This document shows positions 26,554 to 35,555 of a stretch of DNA of 64,000 bases, piece after piece; position 1 is the first letter of the stretch, and each line of letters opens with the position of its first letter. A program made the translations under genes and the position numbers. The stretch is from Dyadobacter sp. CY326 (GTDB lineage Bacteria > Bacteroidota > Bacteroidia > Cytophagales > Spirosomataceae): assembly GCF_021390515.1 (NCBI RefSeq), contig NZ_JAJUXI010000014.1, forward strand, positions 1-64,000, written 5' to 3'. A model generated the notes under the pieces. That model was not told the origin of the DNA. It searched no databases and saw nothing but the letters and a program-made list of their open reading frames with translations.

Positions 26554-27279
26554 TCACTTACCTGCCTGGCTAAACACTTTTTTCAAAAGGTCGGTTACAC
26601 GTGCACCCGGATCTTCGCGAATCTTCTTTTCTTCCTGCGCAATCAGCACATAAAGTCCGTCAATGGTTTTCTGCGTTGCGTATCCTTTCAAATCCGGATT
26701 CACCTTTTTGACCAACGGAATTTTGTTATAGGTGTCCACGATCTCTTTATAGTAATCTGTCGCTTTGTTCAAATTCAATGTAGAGTCCACCACGGGGAAG
26801 AATGTTTTATACAGCTCATCATTCGTCGACTTTTTCAAATATTGCGTGGCAGCGTCATCCTGGCCTTTCAAAATTCCAAGGGCATCAGGGACGGTCATGG
26901 AAGTGATGGCTTTGAAAAAAATCGGCTTTGATTTCTTCGCAGCGTCTTCCGCGGCGCGGTTTAGGGAAAGCGTAAATTTATCAACCTGGTCTCCCAATCC
27001 CATCTTCCGCAATGTCTCAGCGACTTTCTGTGCTTCCGGCGGCACAGCAATTTTGATCAATTCATTTTTGAAGAAACCATCTACTTTCGAAGCCTCCGAA
27101 GAACCATTGCTTACGCCAACATTCAATGCTTCTTTCAACCCGGAAACAATTTCATTCTCACCCAAACTGCCCGACTTTCCACTCACCTTATCAAGCACTT
27201 TTCCTAAATTAAACTGCGCCTGAGAACGGCTGCTAAACAATATTGAAAATAATATTATTGCTAAGATTTTGTGATTCAT
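26554..27279 (-). CDS. DUF4197 domain-containing secreted protein
   Basis: The ATG at 27279 gives 241 residues and opens with a signal peptide (MNHKILAIILFSILFSSRSQAQ); the TTG 45 bases upstream would destroy it. The mature helical protein matches DUF4197: ENEIVSGLKEALNVGVSNG, FSLNRAAEDAAKKSKPIF-like central region (SLNRAAEDAAKKSKPIFF) and MTVPDALGILKGQDDAATQY. It is probably periplasmic. Function is unknown across the family. Confidence 0.88.
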   Translation of the reverse strand: MNHKILAIILFSILFSSRSQAQFNLGKVLDKVSGKSGSLGENEIVSGLKEALNVGVSNGSSEASKVDGFFKNELIKIAVPPEAQKVAETLRKMGLGDQVDKFTLSLNRAAEDAAKKSKPIFFKAITSMTVPDALGILKGQDDAATQYLKKSTNDELYKTFFPVVDSTLNLNKATDYYKEIVDTYNKIPLVKKVNPDLKGYATQKTIDGLYVLIAQEEKKIREDPGARVTDLLKKVFSQAGK

Positions 27280-27341
27280 TGTGATTGTATTTGTTAAATT
27301 CTGACTATGCTTAAACGTACTCAATAACGATTAATTTTACT

Positions 27342-27349
27342 TATTTTTG
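27342..27349 (+). promoter_or_regulatory. -7 element (TATTTTTG) for cinA
   Basis: A TAnnTTTG match 36 bases before the cinA ATG, without a TTG at the standard distance. Support is partial. Confidence 0.4.
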
Positions 27350-27384
27350 GGAAATTAACGGTCTCATTCAACCAATTCAACACT

Positions 27385-28656
27385 ATGGTTCCCATTATTC
27401 GGGCTGAAATTTTAACGATCGGTGATGAAATTCTTTTTGGACAAATTACGGATACAAATACGCAATGGATTGGCTCACAACTCACTGATATTGGCATCCG
27501 GCCTGTTCGCAAGACTTCCGTTGGTGACAACAAACAAGATATACTCGACGCCTTTGCCGCAGCAGCTCAGCGGGTTGACGTTGTGATCGTTACGGGCGGC
27601 CTCGGGCCCACGCGAGATGACATTACAAAGCATACTTTCTGCGAATATTTTAACACCGAGCTGGAAATCAATCAGGATGCGCTGGCCTTGGTTACGAGCT
27701 TTTTTGAGAAACGCGGCCGTGCAATGACTGAGCTGAACATCCAGCAAGCTGCTTTGCCAAAAAATTGTACCTACATTCCAAACTTGTGGGGAACCGCCCC
27801 GGGGATGTGGTTTGAAAAAGACAATGTGGTTTACGTTTCACTGCCGGGTGTTCCGTATGAAATGAAGAGCCTGATGGAGTTTGAAATTCTCCCCAGATTG
27901 AAGGAGAAATTTGTAACGACAACCATTAAACATAAATCAGTTAGAACAATTGGCATTGGCGAATCCTTTCTGGCTGAGACGATTGCGCCTTGGGAAGATG
28001 TCCTGCCCGAACACATCAAGCTCGCTTATCTGCCCCATTTCGGACAGGTTAAGCTGCGTTTGACAGGGACAGGATCAGATCTGGAATTACTTGACAAGCA
28101 ACTGGAAGAACAAGTTGCACTTTTAATGCCATACATTGAGGATTTCGTTTTTGGATACGACAATGATGAACTCGAAACCGTAATCGGGTCGTTGTTAATG
28201 CAGCACGGCGCGACAGTGGGCACCGCAGAAAGTTGCACGGGTGGCTTTGTGGCCAATCAAATTACAAACATTCCCGGCGCCTCGCGTTATTTTGAAGGAT
28301 CGGTTGTGAGTTACAGCAATGATGTCAAAATGAATGTGTTAGGTGTTTCAAAAGTAACATTGGACGCACACGGAGCGGTGAGTGAACAAACTGCACGCGA
28401 AATGGCGGAGGGAGCGAGAAAAGTCTTGAACACGACATTCGCAATTTCAACGACCGGCATTGCGGGTCCAGATGGAGGCACGCCGGAAAAACCGGTTGGA
28501 ACTGTCTGGATCGCTTGCGCTACGCAGGAGGAGACTTTCACACAATTGCTTACCTTACGCAACAACCGCAAAATCAATATCGAGCTTACTTCCTCCTATG
28601 CATTGAATTTGTTGCGAAAGACAATTTTGAAGACAAATCTTGCTGTAAAGGGCTGA
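27385..28656 (+). CDS. cinA: CinA family nicotinamide-nucleotide amidohydrolase
   Basis: The 423-residue protein has both CinA domains. The N-terminal MoaB/COG1058 domain (about 1-170) includes ILTIGDEILFGQITDTN and VTGGLGPTRDDIT. The C-terminal PncC domain (about 260-420) includes GTAESCTGGFVANQIT, with the catalytic Ser, and TTGIAGPDGGTPEKPVGTVW. It deamidates NMN to recycle NAD and may hydrolyse ADP-ribose. It precedes the E2 gene by 61 bases on the same strand. Confidence 0.94.
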   Translation: MVPIIRAEILTIGDEILFGQITDTNTQWIGSQLTDIGIRPVRKTSVGDNKQDILDAFAAAAQRVDVVIVTGGLGPTRDDITKHTFCEYFNTELEINQDALALVTSFFEKRGRAMTELNIQQAALPKNCTYIPNLWGTAPGMWFEKDNVVYVSLPGVPYEMKSLMEFEILPRLKEKFVTTTIKHKSVRTIGIGESFLAETIAPWEDVLPEHIKLAYLPHFGQVKLRLTGTGSDLELLDKQLEEQVALLMPYIEDFVFGYDNDELETVIGSLLMQHGATVGTAESCTGGFVANQITNIPGASRYFEGSVVSYSNDVKMNVLGVSKVTLDAHGAVSEQTAREMAEGARKVLNTTFAISTTGIAGPDGGTPEKPVGTVWIACATQEETFTQLLTLRNNRKINIELTSSYALNLLRKTILKTNLAVKG

Positions 28657-28717
28657 TCGTGAGCATAAATTAGAGACATGGCATGCTTATTATTGCCGCC
28701 GACGAAAGATACCAGTT

Positions 28718-30046
28718 ATGAAAATAGTTGAAATGGTAATGCCTCCCATGGGGGAAAGTATAATGGAATGCACCGTGCTTCACCTGCTCGCAAAGGCCGG
28801 TGACAAGGTTTCAATCGACGATTCGATATTAGAAGTGGCAACGGATAAGGTGGACACGGAAGTGCCTTGCCCGTTTTCTGGCGTGCTCGCGGAATGGCTT
28901 GTTAAGGAGAGCGAAGTGGTGCCCATCGGCAGCCCTGTTGCGCGCATTGAAGTTGAAGATAATGTAAATGCTGAGGCAGTCCAGCCAAATAACCCGCCGG
29001 CCAACGGTCAGCCCGACATTAAGATAAATAATGTTCCGGAAGCGATTGACGTTGAAGCGACAGCCGCGCTTTTGGAAAAAGATTACGAGGAAGCGCTTTC
29101 AAAAAAAGCAGAACCCGTCTTGGAATATGCTGCAAACAGCCCGGAGAGTAACATTTTTTATTCTCCGCTGGTTTTGAGCATCGCCCGTCAGGAGCATATC
29201 TCTCCAACTGAACTTGCCACGATTCCCGGGACCGGCGCAGAGAACAGGGTCACTAAAAACGACATTTTTTCATTCCTTGATAACCGGAACAAGCAAGTTG
29301 AGCCCGCTTTGCCTGTTGCCACATCATTGAATGGCAGCAACGAGATCATTGAAATGGACCGCATGCGCAAAATGATCTCTCAGCGCATGATCGAGTCAAG
29401 GAGAATTTCAGCGCACGTGACGTCATTCATTGAAACCGACATGACGCCAGTGGTGCAATGGCGGGAACATACGAAGGCGGAATATCGCAAGAAAACGGGC
29501 GACAGCATCACATTTACGCCCATATTGATCGAAGCAGTGGTGAAGGCGATCAAGGATTATCCTATGATCAACATTTCGGTTGACGGCGATAAGATTATCA
29601 AAAAGAAGGACATTAATATTGGAATGGCAGTGGCATTGCCCGATGGAAATTTAATTGTGCCAGTCATTCACCGCGCCGATCAATATGACTTGCCGGGTCT
29701 GGCCAGAAAAGTGAATGACCTTGCCAAAAGGGCTCGTGAAAACAAGCTTAAAGCGGATGATCTTGCAGGCGGCACTTACACAGTTTCTAACATTGGTGCA
29801 TTTGCTAACCTCATGGGAACGCCAATCATCGTCCAGCCGCAGGTCGCGATCATGGCTTTCGGCGCAATTAAAAAGAAGCCAGCCGTGATAGAAACGCCTC
29901 AGGGTGACCTGCTTGGCATTCGGAGCTTAATGTTCATCTCGCATTCTTACGATCACCGCGTGGTGGATGGTTCGCTGGGTGGACTTTTTCTGAAACGCGT
30001 GAATGACTATCTTGAAAATTTCGACACGCACAGAACCATACTCTAA
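28718..30046 (+). CDS. 2-oxo acid dehydrogenase E2 (dihydrolipoamide acyltransferase)
   Basis: The 442-residue protein has one lipoyl domain (about 1-80, lipoylated Lys in EVATDKVDTEVP), a linker, a peripheral subunit-binding domain (about 150-192, FYSPLVLSIARQE to NRVTKNDIFSFL) and a C-terminal catalytic domain ending SHSYDHRVVDGSLGG, with the His and Asp of the acyl-transfer site. It belongs to a pyruvate or branched-chain 2-oxoacid complex; no E1 or E3 gene lies here. Its stop overlaps the next ATG (TAATG), starting a four-gene coupled unit that includes a two-component system. Confidence 0.92.
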   Translation: MKIVEMVMPPMGESIMECTVLHLLAKAGDKVSIDDSILEVATDKVDTEVPCPFSGVLAEWLVKESEVVPIGSPVARIEVEDNVNAEAVQPNNPPANGQPDIKINNVPEAIDVEATAALLEKDYEEALSKKAEPVLEYAANSPESNIFYSPLVLSIARQEHISPTELATIPGTGAENRVTKNDIFSFLDNRNKQVEPALPVATSLNGSNEIIEMDRMRKMISQRMIESRRISAHVTSFIETDMTPVVQWREHTKAEYRKKTGDSITFTPILIEAVVKAIKDYPMINISVDGDKIIKKKDINIGMAVALPDGNLIVPVIHRADQYDLPGLARKVNDLAKRARENKLKADDLAGGTYTVSNIGAFANLMGTPIIVQPQVAIMAFGAIKKKPAVIETPQGDLLGIRSLMFISHSYDHRVVDGSLGGLFLKRVNDYLENFDTHRTIL

Positions 30047-30579
30047 TGCTCAGACTCACTTTGGACATGGACGATGTCATGGCGGACACGCATAGGAAAC
30101 TCGTCAACGTTGTCCTCAATGATTTTGCAACAACATACACCGAGAAAGACCTCTATGCCAAAGGGTTAAGAGAACTTTTGCATCCTAAACAGCTCAATAA
30201 ACTCCATAAGATCATCGACACGCCAGGTTTTTTTGCAGACATTGAAGTGATGCCCGGCGCGGTGGAAACGGTTCATAAGTTATCGGGTTTTTATGAGATT
30301 TTTGTGGCAACCGCATGCATGGAATTTCCATCTTCGTTTAATGACAAGTTCGCCTGGTTAAAGAGGCATTTTCCTTTCATTCCCTGGACCAATGTGGTTT
30401 TTTGTGGTTATAAAAGCATCATTCAATCTGATTATCTCATTGATGATCAGGTGCGCAATCTTGTCGCGTTCAAAGGGAATGGCGTGCTTTTTTCTGCTCC
30501 GCATAATTTGAAAAACAATACATTCAAACGTGTTTCCGATTGGAAGGATGTTTCTGAACTTTTCCTTCCCATCGCATGA
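30046..30579 (+). CDS. 5'(3')-deoxyribonucleotidase (HAD superfamily)
   Basis: The 177-residue protein begins LRLTLDMDDVMADTHRKLV, where DxDD is the HAD nucleophile motif of the NT5C type. TPGFFADIEVMPGAVETVHKL is the substrate cap region, VATACMEFPSS gives motif II Thr, and DYLIDDQVRNL gives the motif IV Asps. It removes phosphate from deoxynucleoside monophosphates. It overlaps the E2 stop by one base and the response regulator start by four. Confidence 0.88.
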   Translation: MLRLTLDMDDVMADTHRKLVNVVLNDFATTYTEKDLYAKGLRELLHPKQLNKLHKIIDTPGFFADIEVMPGAVETVHKLSGFYEIFVATACMEFPSSFNDKFAWLKRHFPFIPWTNVVFCGYKSIIQSDYLIDDQVRNLVAFKGNGVLFSAPHNLKNNTFKRVSDWKDVSELFLPIA

Positions 30580-31253
30580 AATTGTTACTCATTGAAGACG
30601 AGCCGAAGACTTTGCAGTCGATTAAGCAAGGATTGGAGGAAAATGGATACGAAGTGGACATCGCTTACGATGGTCTAATAGGAAGGCAACTGGCGAAAAA
30701 CAACAATTATCAGCTCATAATCAGCGACATCATCATTCCCGGAATCAACGGCATTGAACTGTGCCGCGAGATCAGAACTTGGGGCGATGAAACACCGATA
30801 TTAATGTTAACAGCGTTAGGAACGACCGATGATAAGGTTACAGGCCTGGACGCAGGGGCAGATGATTACCTAGTCAAACCATTCGAATTCAAGGAGTTAC
30901 TAGCGCGAGTTCGCGCATTAACGAAGCGCGGCACGACGGTTTCCCACACTGCGCAGATTTTAAAGTTTGCAGACCTGGAAGTTTCTCTGGATGCCAAAAC
31001 CGTTCACCGCTCAGGCAACAAAATCAATTTAACGGCGCGCGAATTTAATTTGCTTGTTTACTTGATCCGGAATCAGGGACGGGTTATTTCCAAGGTCGAG
31101 ATCGCTGAGCAGGTTTGGGATATCGGATTCGATACGGGCACCAATGTAATTGAAGTTTATGTCAATTATCTTCGAAAAAAAATTGATAAGGACTATCCGG
31201 TTAAGCTCATCCACACCCAGTTTGGCATGGGTTATGTGCTTAAAATAGAATAA
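30576..31253 (+). CDS. OmpR/PhoB-type response regulator
   Basis: The 225-residue protein has a receiver domain (1-115) with acidic pocket residues in LIEDEP, phosphoacceptor Asp51 in SDIIIPG, the TALG switch Thr and Lys101 in VKPFEF. A winged-helix DNA-binding domain follows (about 128-225, LTAREFNLLVYLIRNQGRVISK, ending FGMGYVLKIE). It starts inside the stop of the nucleotidase gene (ATGA) and is followed one base later by its histidine kinase. Confidence 0.94.
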   Translation: MKLLLIEDEPKTLQSIKQGLEENGYEVDIAYDGLIGRQLAKNNNYQLIISDIIIPGINGIELCREIRTWGDETPILMLTALGTTDDKVTGLDAGADDYLVKPFEFKELLARVRALTKRGTTVSHTAQILKFADLEVSLDAKTVHRSGNKINLTAREFNLLVYLIRNQGRVISKVEIAEQVWDIGFDTGTNVIEVYVNYLRKKIDKDYPVKLIHTQFGMGYVLKIE

Positions 31254-31254
31254 C

Positions 31255-32631
31255 ATGCAAATCCGCACCAGACTCACGGTTCAGTTTTCCTTGCTGGTTA
31301 GCGGTATCCTTCTGATCACTTTTCTGGCGATCTATTATTTCTCTTACAACAATGTTAACGAGGATTTCTATGACCGCCTGAGGTCGAAAGCGAAGTCTCA
31401 GGCAGAGTTGCTCCTGGAAGTTCCGCAGGTGAATACGGAGGTTTTGAAAGCATTGGATGAGACAAACCGGGATTTGATTTATGATGAGAACACATTCATT
31501 TTTGACGAGAAAAACCGGCTCATTTACAGCAATCCCGCAAGTCCGCAATCAAAATCGATTCACGTTTCCAATTATTGGTTAGATGAAATCCGCAAAGCCG
31601 GACAGATCCGCTACACTGACGGCGACTACAAGGTTGTAGGACTTTATTACAAATATCCGTTTAATAGAGCTGTCGTTTTGCTTGGCGCGAAAGACCTGTA
31701 TGGGCAGGCCAATCTTTCAAATTTAAGCACATTGCTTACTGTGCTGTTCTTTATCGTGACCATCATTGTCGCGCTCGTGGGATGGGTTTTCTCAAAACGT
31801 GCATTGCGGCCCATTTCAAAGGTTATGAATGCTGTGGAGGGAATTTTACCTCAAAAATTGGACACAAGGCTTGATGTTCCCAATCAAAAGGACGAAATAG
31901 GCCGGTTAACGACTACGTTCAATAATCTGCTTGATCGCATTGAAACGGCATTTCAAATGCAGAAGATCTTTGTTGCTAATGTTTCGCATGAGCTTAAAAA
32001 TCCGTTGACCAAAATTCGCTCGCAACTGGAAGTCAGCATGCTGAAAGAACGCAGCTCGCAAGATTATCAAGTTACGATCAAATCCGTTTTGGAAGACATT
32101 CAGGAGCTGGCGCAACTTTCCAACACATTATTGGAACTTGCCAAAGTAAGTGAGGATCAGCGCGATCTGCTTACAGAGCTCATTCGCGTGGATGACTTGC
32201 TGCTGGATTGCAGGCTTAATCTTGCACAGGCCAATCCTGCTTACAACATTCAACTCAATTTCGAAGAACTACCGGAAGACGACACCTGGCTCGAATTGAT
32301 TGGAAACTCAACTTTGCTCAAAACCGCATTCCTCAACCTGATGGACAATGCGTGCAAGTTTTCGGAAAATAACACGGTGAATGTTGGCTTGAAAACGGCG
32401 AAAAGGAAGTTAACACTTAGCTTTTCAGACAATGGAAAAGGCATTCCAAAAGAAGATCAAAGTCTTGTGTTTCAACCCTTTTACCGCAGCGATAACACGG
32501 CAAACATCAAGGGATACGGAATCGGCCTGTCTCTTGTCGAGCGCATTGTGAAGCTTCATAATGGTTCTGTCAACATTCACTCCAATGAGCCGAAGGGGAC
32601 GACATTCATCGTAAATTTTTTGAAGCTCTAA
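31255..32631 (+). CDS. Membrane sensor histidine kinase
   Basis: The 458-residue protein has two membrane helices (about 9-30 and 158-180) flanking a roughly 125-residue periplasmic sensor domain, then HAMP (about 180-235), dimerisation domain with His245 in VSHELKNPLTKI and an ATPase domain with N box DNACKFSEN, G1 DNGKGIP, F box FQPFYR and G2 GYGIGLSLV. It pairs with the preceding response regulator. The signal is unknown. CusS/ArlS-like architecture, which by itself does not reveal the stimulus. Confidence 0.94.
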   Translation: MQIRTRLTVQFSLLVSGILLITFLAIYYFSYNNVNEDFYDRLRSKAKSQAELLLEVPQVNTEVLKALDETNRDLIYDENTFIFDEKNRLIYSNPASPQSKSIHVSNYWLDEIRKAGQIRYTDGDYKVVGLYYKYPFNRAVVLLGAKDLYGQANLSNLSTLLTVLFFIVTIIVALVGWVFSKRALRPISKVMNAVEGILPQKLDTRLDVPNQKDEIGRLTTTFNNLLDRIETAFQMQKIFVANVSHELKNPLTKIRSQLEVSMLKERSSQDYQVTIKSVLEDIQELAQLSNTLLELAKVSEDQRDLLTELIRVDDLLLDCRLNLAQANPAYNIQLNFEELPEDDTWLELIGNSTLLKTAFLNLMDNACKFSENNTVNVGLKTAKRKLTLSFSDNGKGIPKEDQSLVFQPFYRSDNTANIKGYGIGLSLVERIVKLHNGSVNIHSNEPKGTTFIVNFLKL

Positions 32632-32758
32632 GCAAATTCTAACTTTTAATTAACGCCATTTTAAGTATTGCCTGATTTATTTGTATTGTCTTAATAAGGA
32701 CATGCCGGTGAAACGGCATTCAAAAAGAGATTTCATTTTTTGTGGTGTTAATAAGCAA

Positions 32759-32797
32759 ACTTGGCAGGTGTTTCTCACACCTGCCAAAGTTTTTTGT
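32759..32797 (+). terminator. Terminator of the two-component operon
   Basis: The arm 32759-32770 pairs with 32777-32790 with one bulged A, followed by TTTTTT. It lies 127 bases after the kinase stop. The 127-base gap itself contains no gene I can support. Confidence 0.7.
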
Positions 32798-32807
32798 GGC
32801 CTGCACT

Positions 32808-32844
32808 AAAAAGCCCTTTGATCTTTTCAGACCAAAGGGCTTTT
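32808..32844 (-). terminator. Terminator of the desaturase gene
   Basis: AAAAGCCCTTTG pairs with CAAAGGGCTTTT around an 11-12-base loop, just downstream of the minus-strand desaturase stop. It may serve both directions. Confidence 0.65.
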
Positions 32845-32862
32845 CAATATCATTTGTATATT

Positions 32863-33609
32863 CTAATTTTTCTTTCTTATCTCGATAATCTTCATCTTGT
32901 TGAGCATCTTGATCACCGGGTAGGTTGGATCAACTTCATACCATCTTGACCCGAAATTGATTGAATTTGGTTTCTTGTGGTGATTGTTTTGGAACAATTC
33001 CCCCATCATCAGAAAGTCGAAAATCAATGAATTTTTCGACTTGTCGTCGTTGTCAAAATTCTGATAACCGTATTTATGACCGCTCCAATTGACGATTGCG
33101 CCGTGAATCGGGCCCATTAAGAAATGTATTGGCAAGAGGAAGAAGAACGCCCAGTGCATGTCTAAATAAATGTAAGCGAGAATGTAAAAAGCTGTGTACA
33201 ATAGAGCCCAGCCGGAACGTGAAAGCCACGAATCTCCGAGTTTTTCAATAAACCGCCATTCCGGATAATTCCGCTCGAATTGCGATTCGATAGCGCGTTT
33301 GCGGCTCAACACAGCATTGTAAATATTCTTCGTTTCCCACATCATCGTAAAAACGTTTTTTGTATGATGCGGCGAGTGCGGATCGCGTTCTGTGTCGCTG
33401 AAAGCGTGGTGCATGCGGTGTAAAATCGCGTATGCTCTTGGGCTTAAGTAGGAAGAACCTTGTGAAAGATATGTCAGTAAGTAGAAGAACCGTTCCCATG
33501 GCTTGCTCATTATGAACATTTTATGAGCAGAATAGCGGTGCAGGAAAAACGTTTGACAAAACAGTGATAAATACCAATGTAGAACAAAAACGGCAAGAAC
33601 TATATACAT
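32863..33609 (-). CDS. Acyl-CoA/fatty acid desaturase
   Basis: The 248-residue integral membrane protein has the three histidine boxes of the membrane desaturase family: HRYSAH (about 25-30), HRMHH (about 64-68) and QNNHH (about 207-211), which bind the di-iron centre. Several membrane helices lie at both ends and in the middle (WALLYTAFYILAYIYL, WAFFFLLPIHFLMGPIHG). It introduces a double bond into acyl chains, adjusting membrane fluidity. It is monocistronic. Confidence 0.88.
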   Translation of the reverse strand: MYIVLAVFVLHWYLSLFCQTFFLHRYSAHKMFIMSKPWERFFYLLTYLSQGSSYLSPRAYAILHRMHHAFSDTERDPHSPHHTKNVFTMMWETKNIYNAVLSRKRAIESQFERNYPEWRFIEKLGDSWLSRSGWALLYTAFYILAYIYLDMHWAFFFLLPIHFLMGPIHGAIVNWSGHKYGYQNFDNDDKSKNSLIFDFLMMGELFQNNHHKKPNSINFGSRWYEVDPTYPVIKMLNKMKIIEIRKKN

Positions 33610-33645
33610 GGAGCAATTAGAAATTTTAAGATATTAAACTTTGCA

Positions 33646-33653
33646 CAAAAGTA
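33646..33653 (-). promoter_or_regulatory. -7 element (TACTTTTG) for the desaturase gene
   Basis: An exact TAnnTTTG match on the minus strand, 36 bases upstream of the ATG. There is no TTG at 19 bases, so the upstream element is unclear. Confidence 0.45.
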
Positions 33654-33761
33654 AGGCTAAGCGTCAAGAAAACCGAAAATCGGAAGAATAATTTGGAATA
33701 TATTTATACATCATATTTACGATTTTCCTAGGCATCCCGATTCCCGAGCTCAACATTAATT

Positions 33762-34439
33762 TTACAGGATCATAAAAGCATAGCTGAGTAAATTGGCGCC
33801 CATTTGCAGTGCTTTCCTGCGCATTTCCTCGGGATCATTGTAAACCGTTTGATCTTCCCAGCCATTTCCAAGGTCCGTTTCGTAACTATAATAGCAAACC
33901 AGTCGCCCCTGCCAGATCAACCCGAAGCCCTGCGGCTGCTTGCCGTCATGCTCATGCACTTTCGGAAGGCCTTCGGTAAAAACATACTTTATGCGATAAA
34001 CCTGGTGATCATAAGGGAGTTCTACAAAGGAAAGCTCTGGAAAAACTTTCTTCATCTCCCTTCGGATAAACTGATCCAGACCATAATTATCATCGATGTG
34101 CAAAAATCCGCCGGACAAAAGATAATTCCGTAAATTCTGGGCTTCGGCATCGGTGAACACCACGTTACCATGGCCCGTCATGTGTACAAATGGATACGCA
34201 AATATGTCTGGGCTCCCCACTTCCACCACATCCTCGACTGGATTGATGTTCATTTTCAACTCTGCATTGCAAAACTTAATCAGATTGGGCAGGGAAGTTT
34301 TGTTCGCATACCAATCGCCTCCGCCGCCATATTTTAGTTTAGCAATTTTAAGCGACGACTGCGCAAAAGACGCATTGCCGATCGCCATCAACACAAATAA
34401 CCAAACCAGCTTTTCCAAAAACCCATCAGTCCTCTTCAT
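33762..34439 (-). CDS. DUF4159 domain-containing exported protein
   Basis: The 225-residue protein has a signal peptide (about residues 1-26, ending NASFAQ) and a DUF4159 domain with LKYGGGGDWYANKTSLPNL, PFVHMTGHGNVVFTDAEA, GGFLHIDDNYG and the C-terminal YETDLGNGWED. The fold is thought to resemble class I glutamine amidotransferase-like domains, but no enzymatic activity is established. It lies 12 bases downstream of rsmE on the same strand, so they probably share a transcript. Confidence 0.86.
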   Translation of the reverse strand: MKRTDGFLEKLVWLFVLMAIGNASFAQSSLKIAKLKYGGGGDWYANKTSLPNLIKFCNAELKMNINPVEDVVEVGSPDIFAYPFVHMTGHGNVVFTDAEAQNLRNYLLSGGFLHIDDNYGLDQFIRREMKKVFPELSFVELPYDHQVYRIKYVFTEGLPKVHEHDGKQPQGFGLIWQGRLVCYYSYETDLGNGWEDQTVYNDPEEMRRKALQMGANLLSYAFMIL

Positions 34440-34451
34440 TCCTCGGTGCGT

Positions 34452-35162
34452 TTATAAAATATTTTGTGCCAAATTTATTGCATGACAACCGGCCACTGCT
34501 GCTGTTTCTGTCCTTAACCGCGTCGGGCCGAGAGAGACGGTTGCAAAACCAAGCTCTTGCGCGAGCAAAACTTCACGCTCGCTGAAATCGCCTTCGGGTC
34601 CTATTAATAAAGTTGTGCCTACATCCTTTTTTACCCTACTGAAAACGTGCTCGACCTTGTTATGTTCTGGAACATAGGCAATTAATTTTACAGAATCCCC
34701 CACTCCTTTCACATATTGTTCGAATTTATTTCCGATCGTAATCATCGGTAAATAATATTGCTGCGACTGCTTCATGGCAGCTGCTGCAATGCGGTTGAGC
34801 CGCGTGAGATTTACGACGCGGTTTATCGTGTCGGCATTCGTATGTTCAGTGATGATGAAATCGATGCGCTCCACGCCTATCTCGGTCATTTTTTCAACCA
34901 TCCACTCATTGCGCTCGGCCTTGCGCGTGGGCGCGATTGCGAGGTTTACAGCAAACGGCCGCCGTTCAATCGTTTTTGATTCCACAACCTCGTAAGCAGT
35001 CTTTTTTCCCTGAATATTCAAAACGCATTTTTGAAGAATGCCTTTGCCATTGGTAACATATATAATGTCTCCCGAATTTAAGCGTAAAACCTTTGAGCTG
35101 TGCCGGGCTTCTTCCTCATCCAATTCATAGACATTGGCGTTCGGCTGATAAAATAAATGCAT
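34452..35162 (-). CDS. rsmE: 16S rRNA (uracil(1498)-N(3))-methyltransferase
   Basis: The 236-residue protein has an N-terminal PUA-like RNA-binding domain (about 1-70, with EEEARHSSKVLRLNSGD) and a SPOUT methyltransferase domain with a trefoil knot near the end (LIGPEGDFSEREVLLAQ, VSLGPTRLRTETAAV). It methylates U1498 of 16S rRNA with SAM. Length and motifs are standard. Confidence 0.94.
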   Translation of the reverse strand: MHLFYQPNANVYELDEEEARHSSKVLRLNSGDIIYVTNGKGILQKCVLNIQGKKTAYEVVESKTIERRPFAVNLAIAPTRKAERNEWMVEKMTEIGVERIDFIITEHTNADTINRVVNLTRLNRIAAAAMKQSQQYYLPMITIGNKFEQYVKGVGDSVKLIAYVPEHNKVEHVFSRVKKDVGTTLLIGPEGDFSEREVLLAQELGFATVSLGPTRLRTETAAVAGCHAINLAQNIL

Positions 35163-35555
35163 GCGTTAAAAAATTTCAATAAGATAAAAAAACAGTCGTC
35201 ATTTTCAAAATAGGCTTGAAATTAGTGACCTGTTTGTAATTAAACGCCATGTTTTCCTTATATTATTCTGCACCGCTCAAAACACGCATTTTTTGCATTT
35301 TGACAATAATTCTTACCACACAGCCCTTCAAACGAACGTATTTTTACAGGTTTTACAAAATATTTCGTAGCGAGCATTAATTTACAAATCTGGCTCATTT
35401 ATCGGAATAGTGCATTTTTTACTGACAATACTACCACAAACACAATAATATTCTGCGTAAGGTTAATATTTCTTAGGTTTTATTTTTTGGAAATACATTT
35501 TTGCATTAATATTGTGCCGTTATAATTATTCGTCACCACTTTATCTAGTACTATT
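35163..35555. other. Intergenic region, 393 bp, upstream of GSII
   Basis: AT-rich sequence between the divergent rsmE and glutamine synthetase genes. It must hold the glnA control region, but I find no exact TTG-N19-TAnnTTTG. TA-rich, T-run stretches near 35481-35503 are near misses in spacing. I see no strong hairpin and no convincing small gene. Confidence 0.55.

Noticed and set aside
35480..35505. Sigma-54-type promoter before GSII
   Set aside because: The GG and GC dinucleotides are 12 bases apart instead of the required 10.
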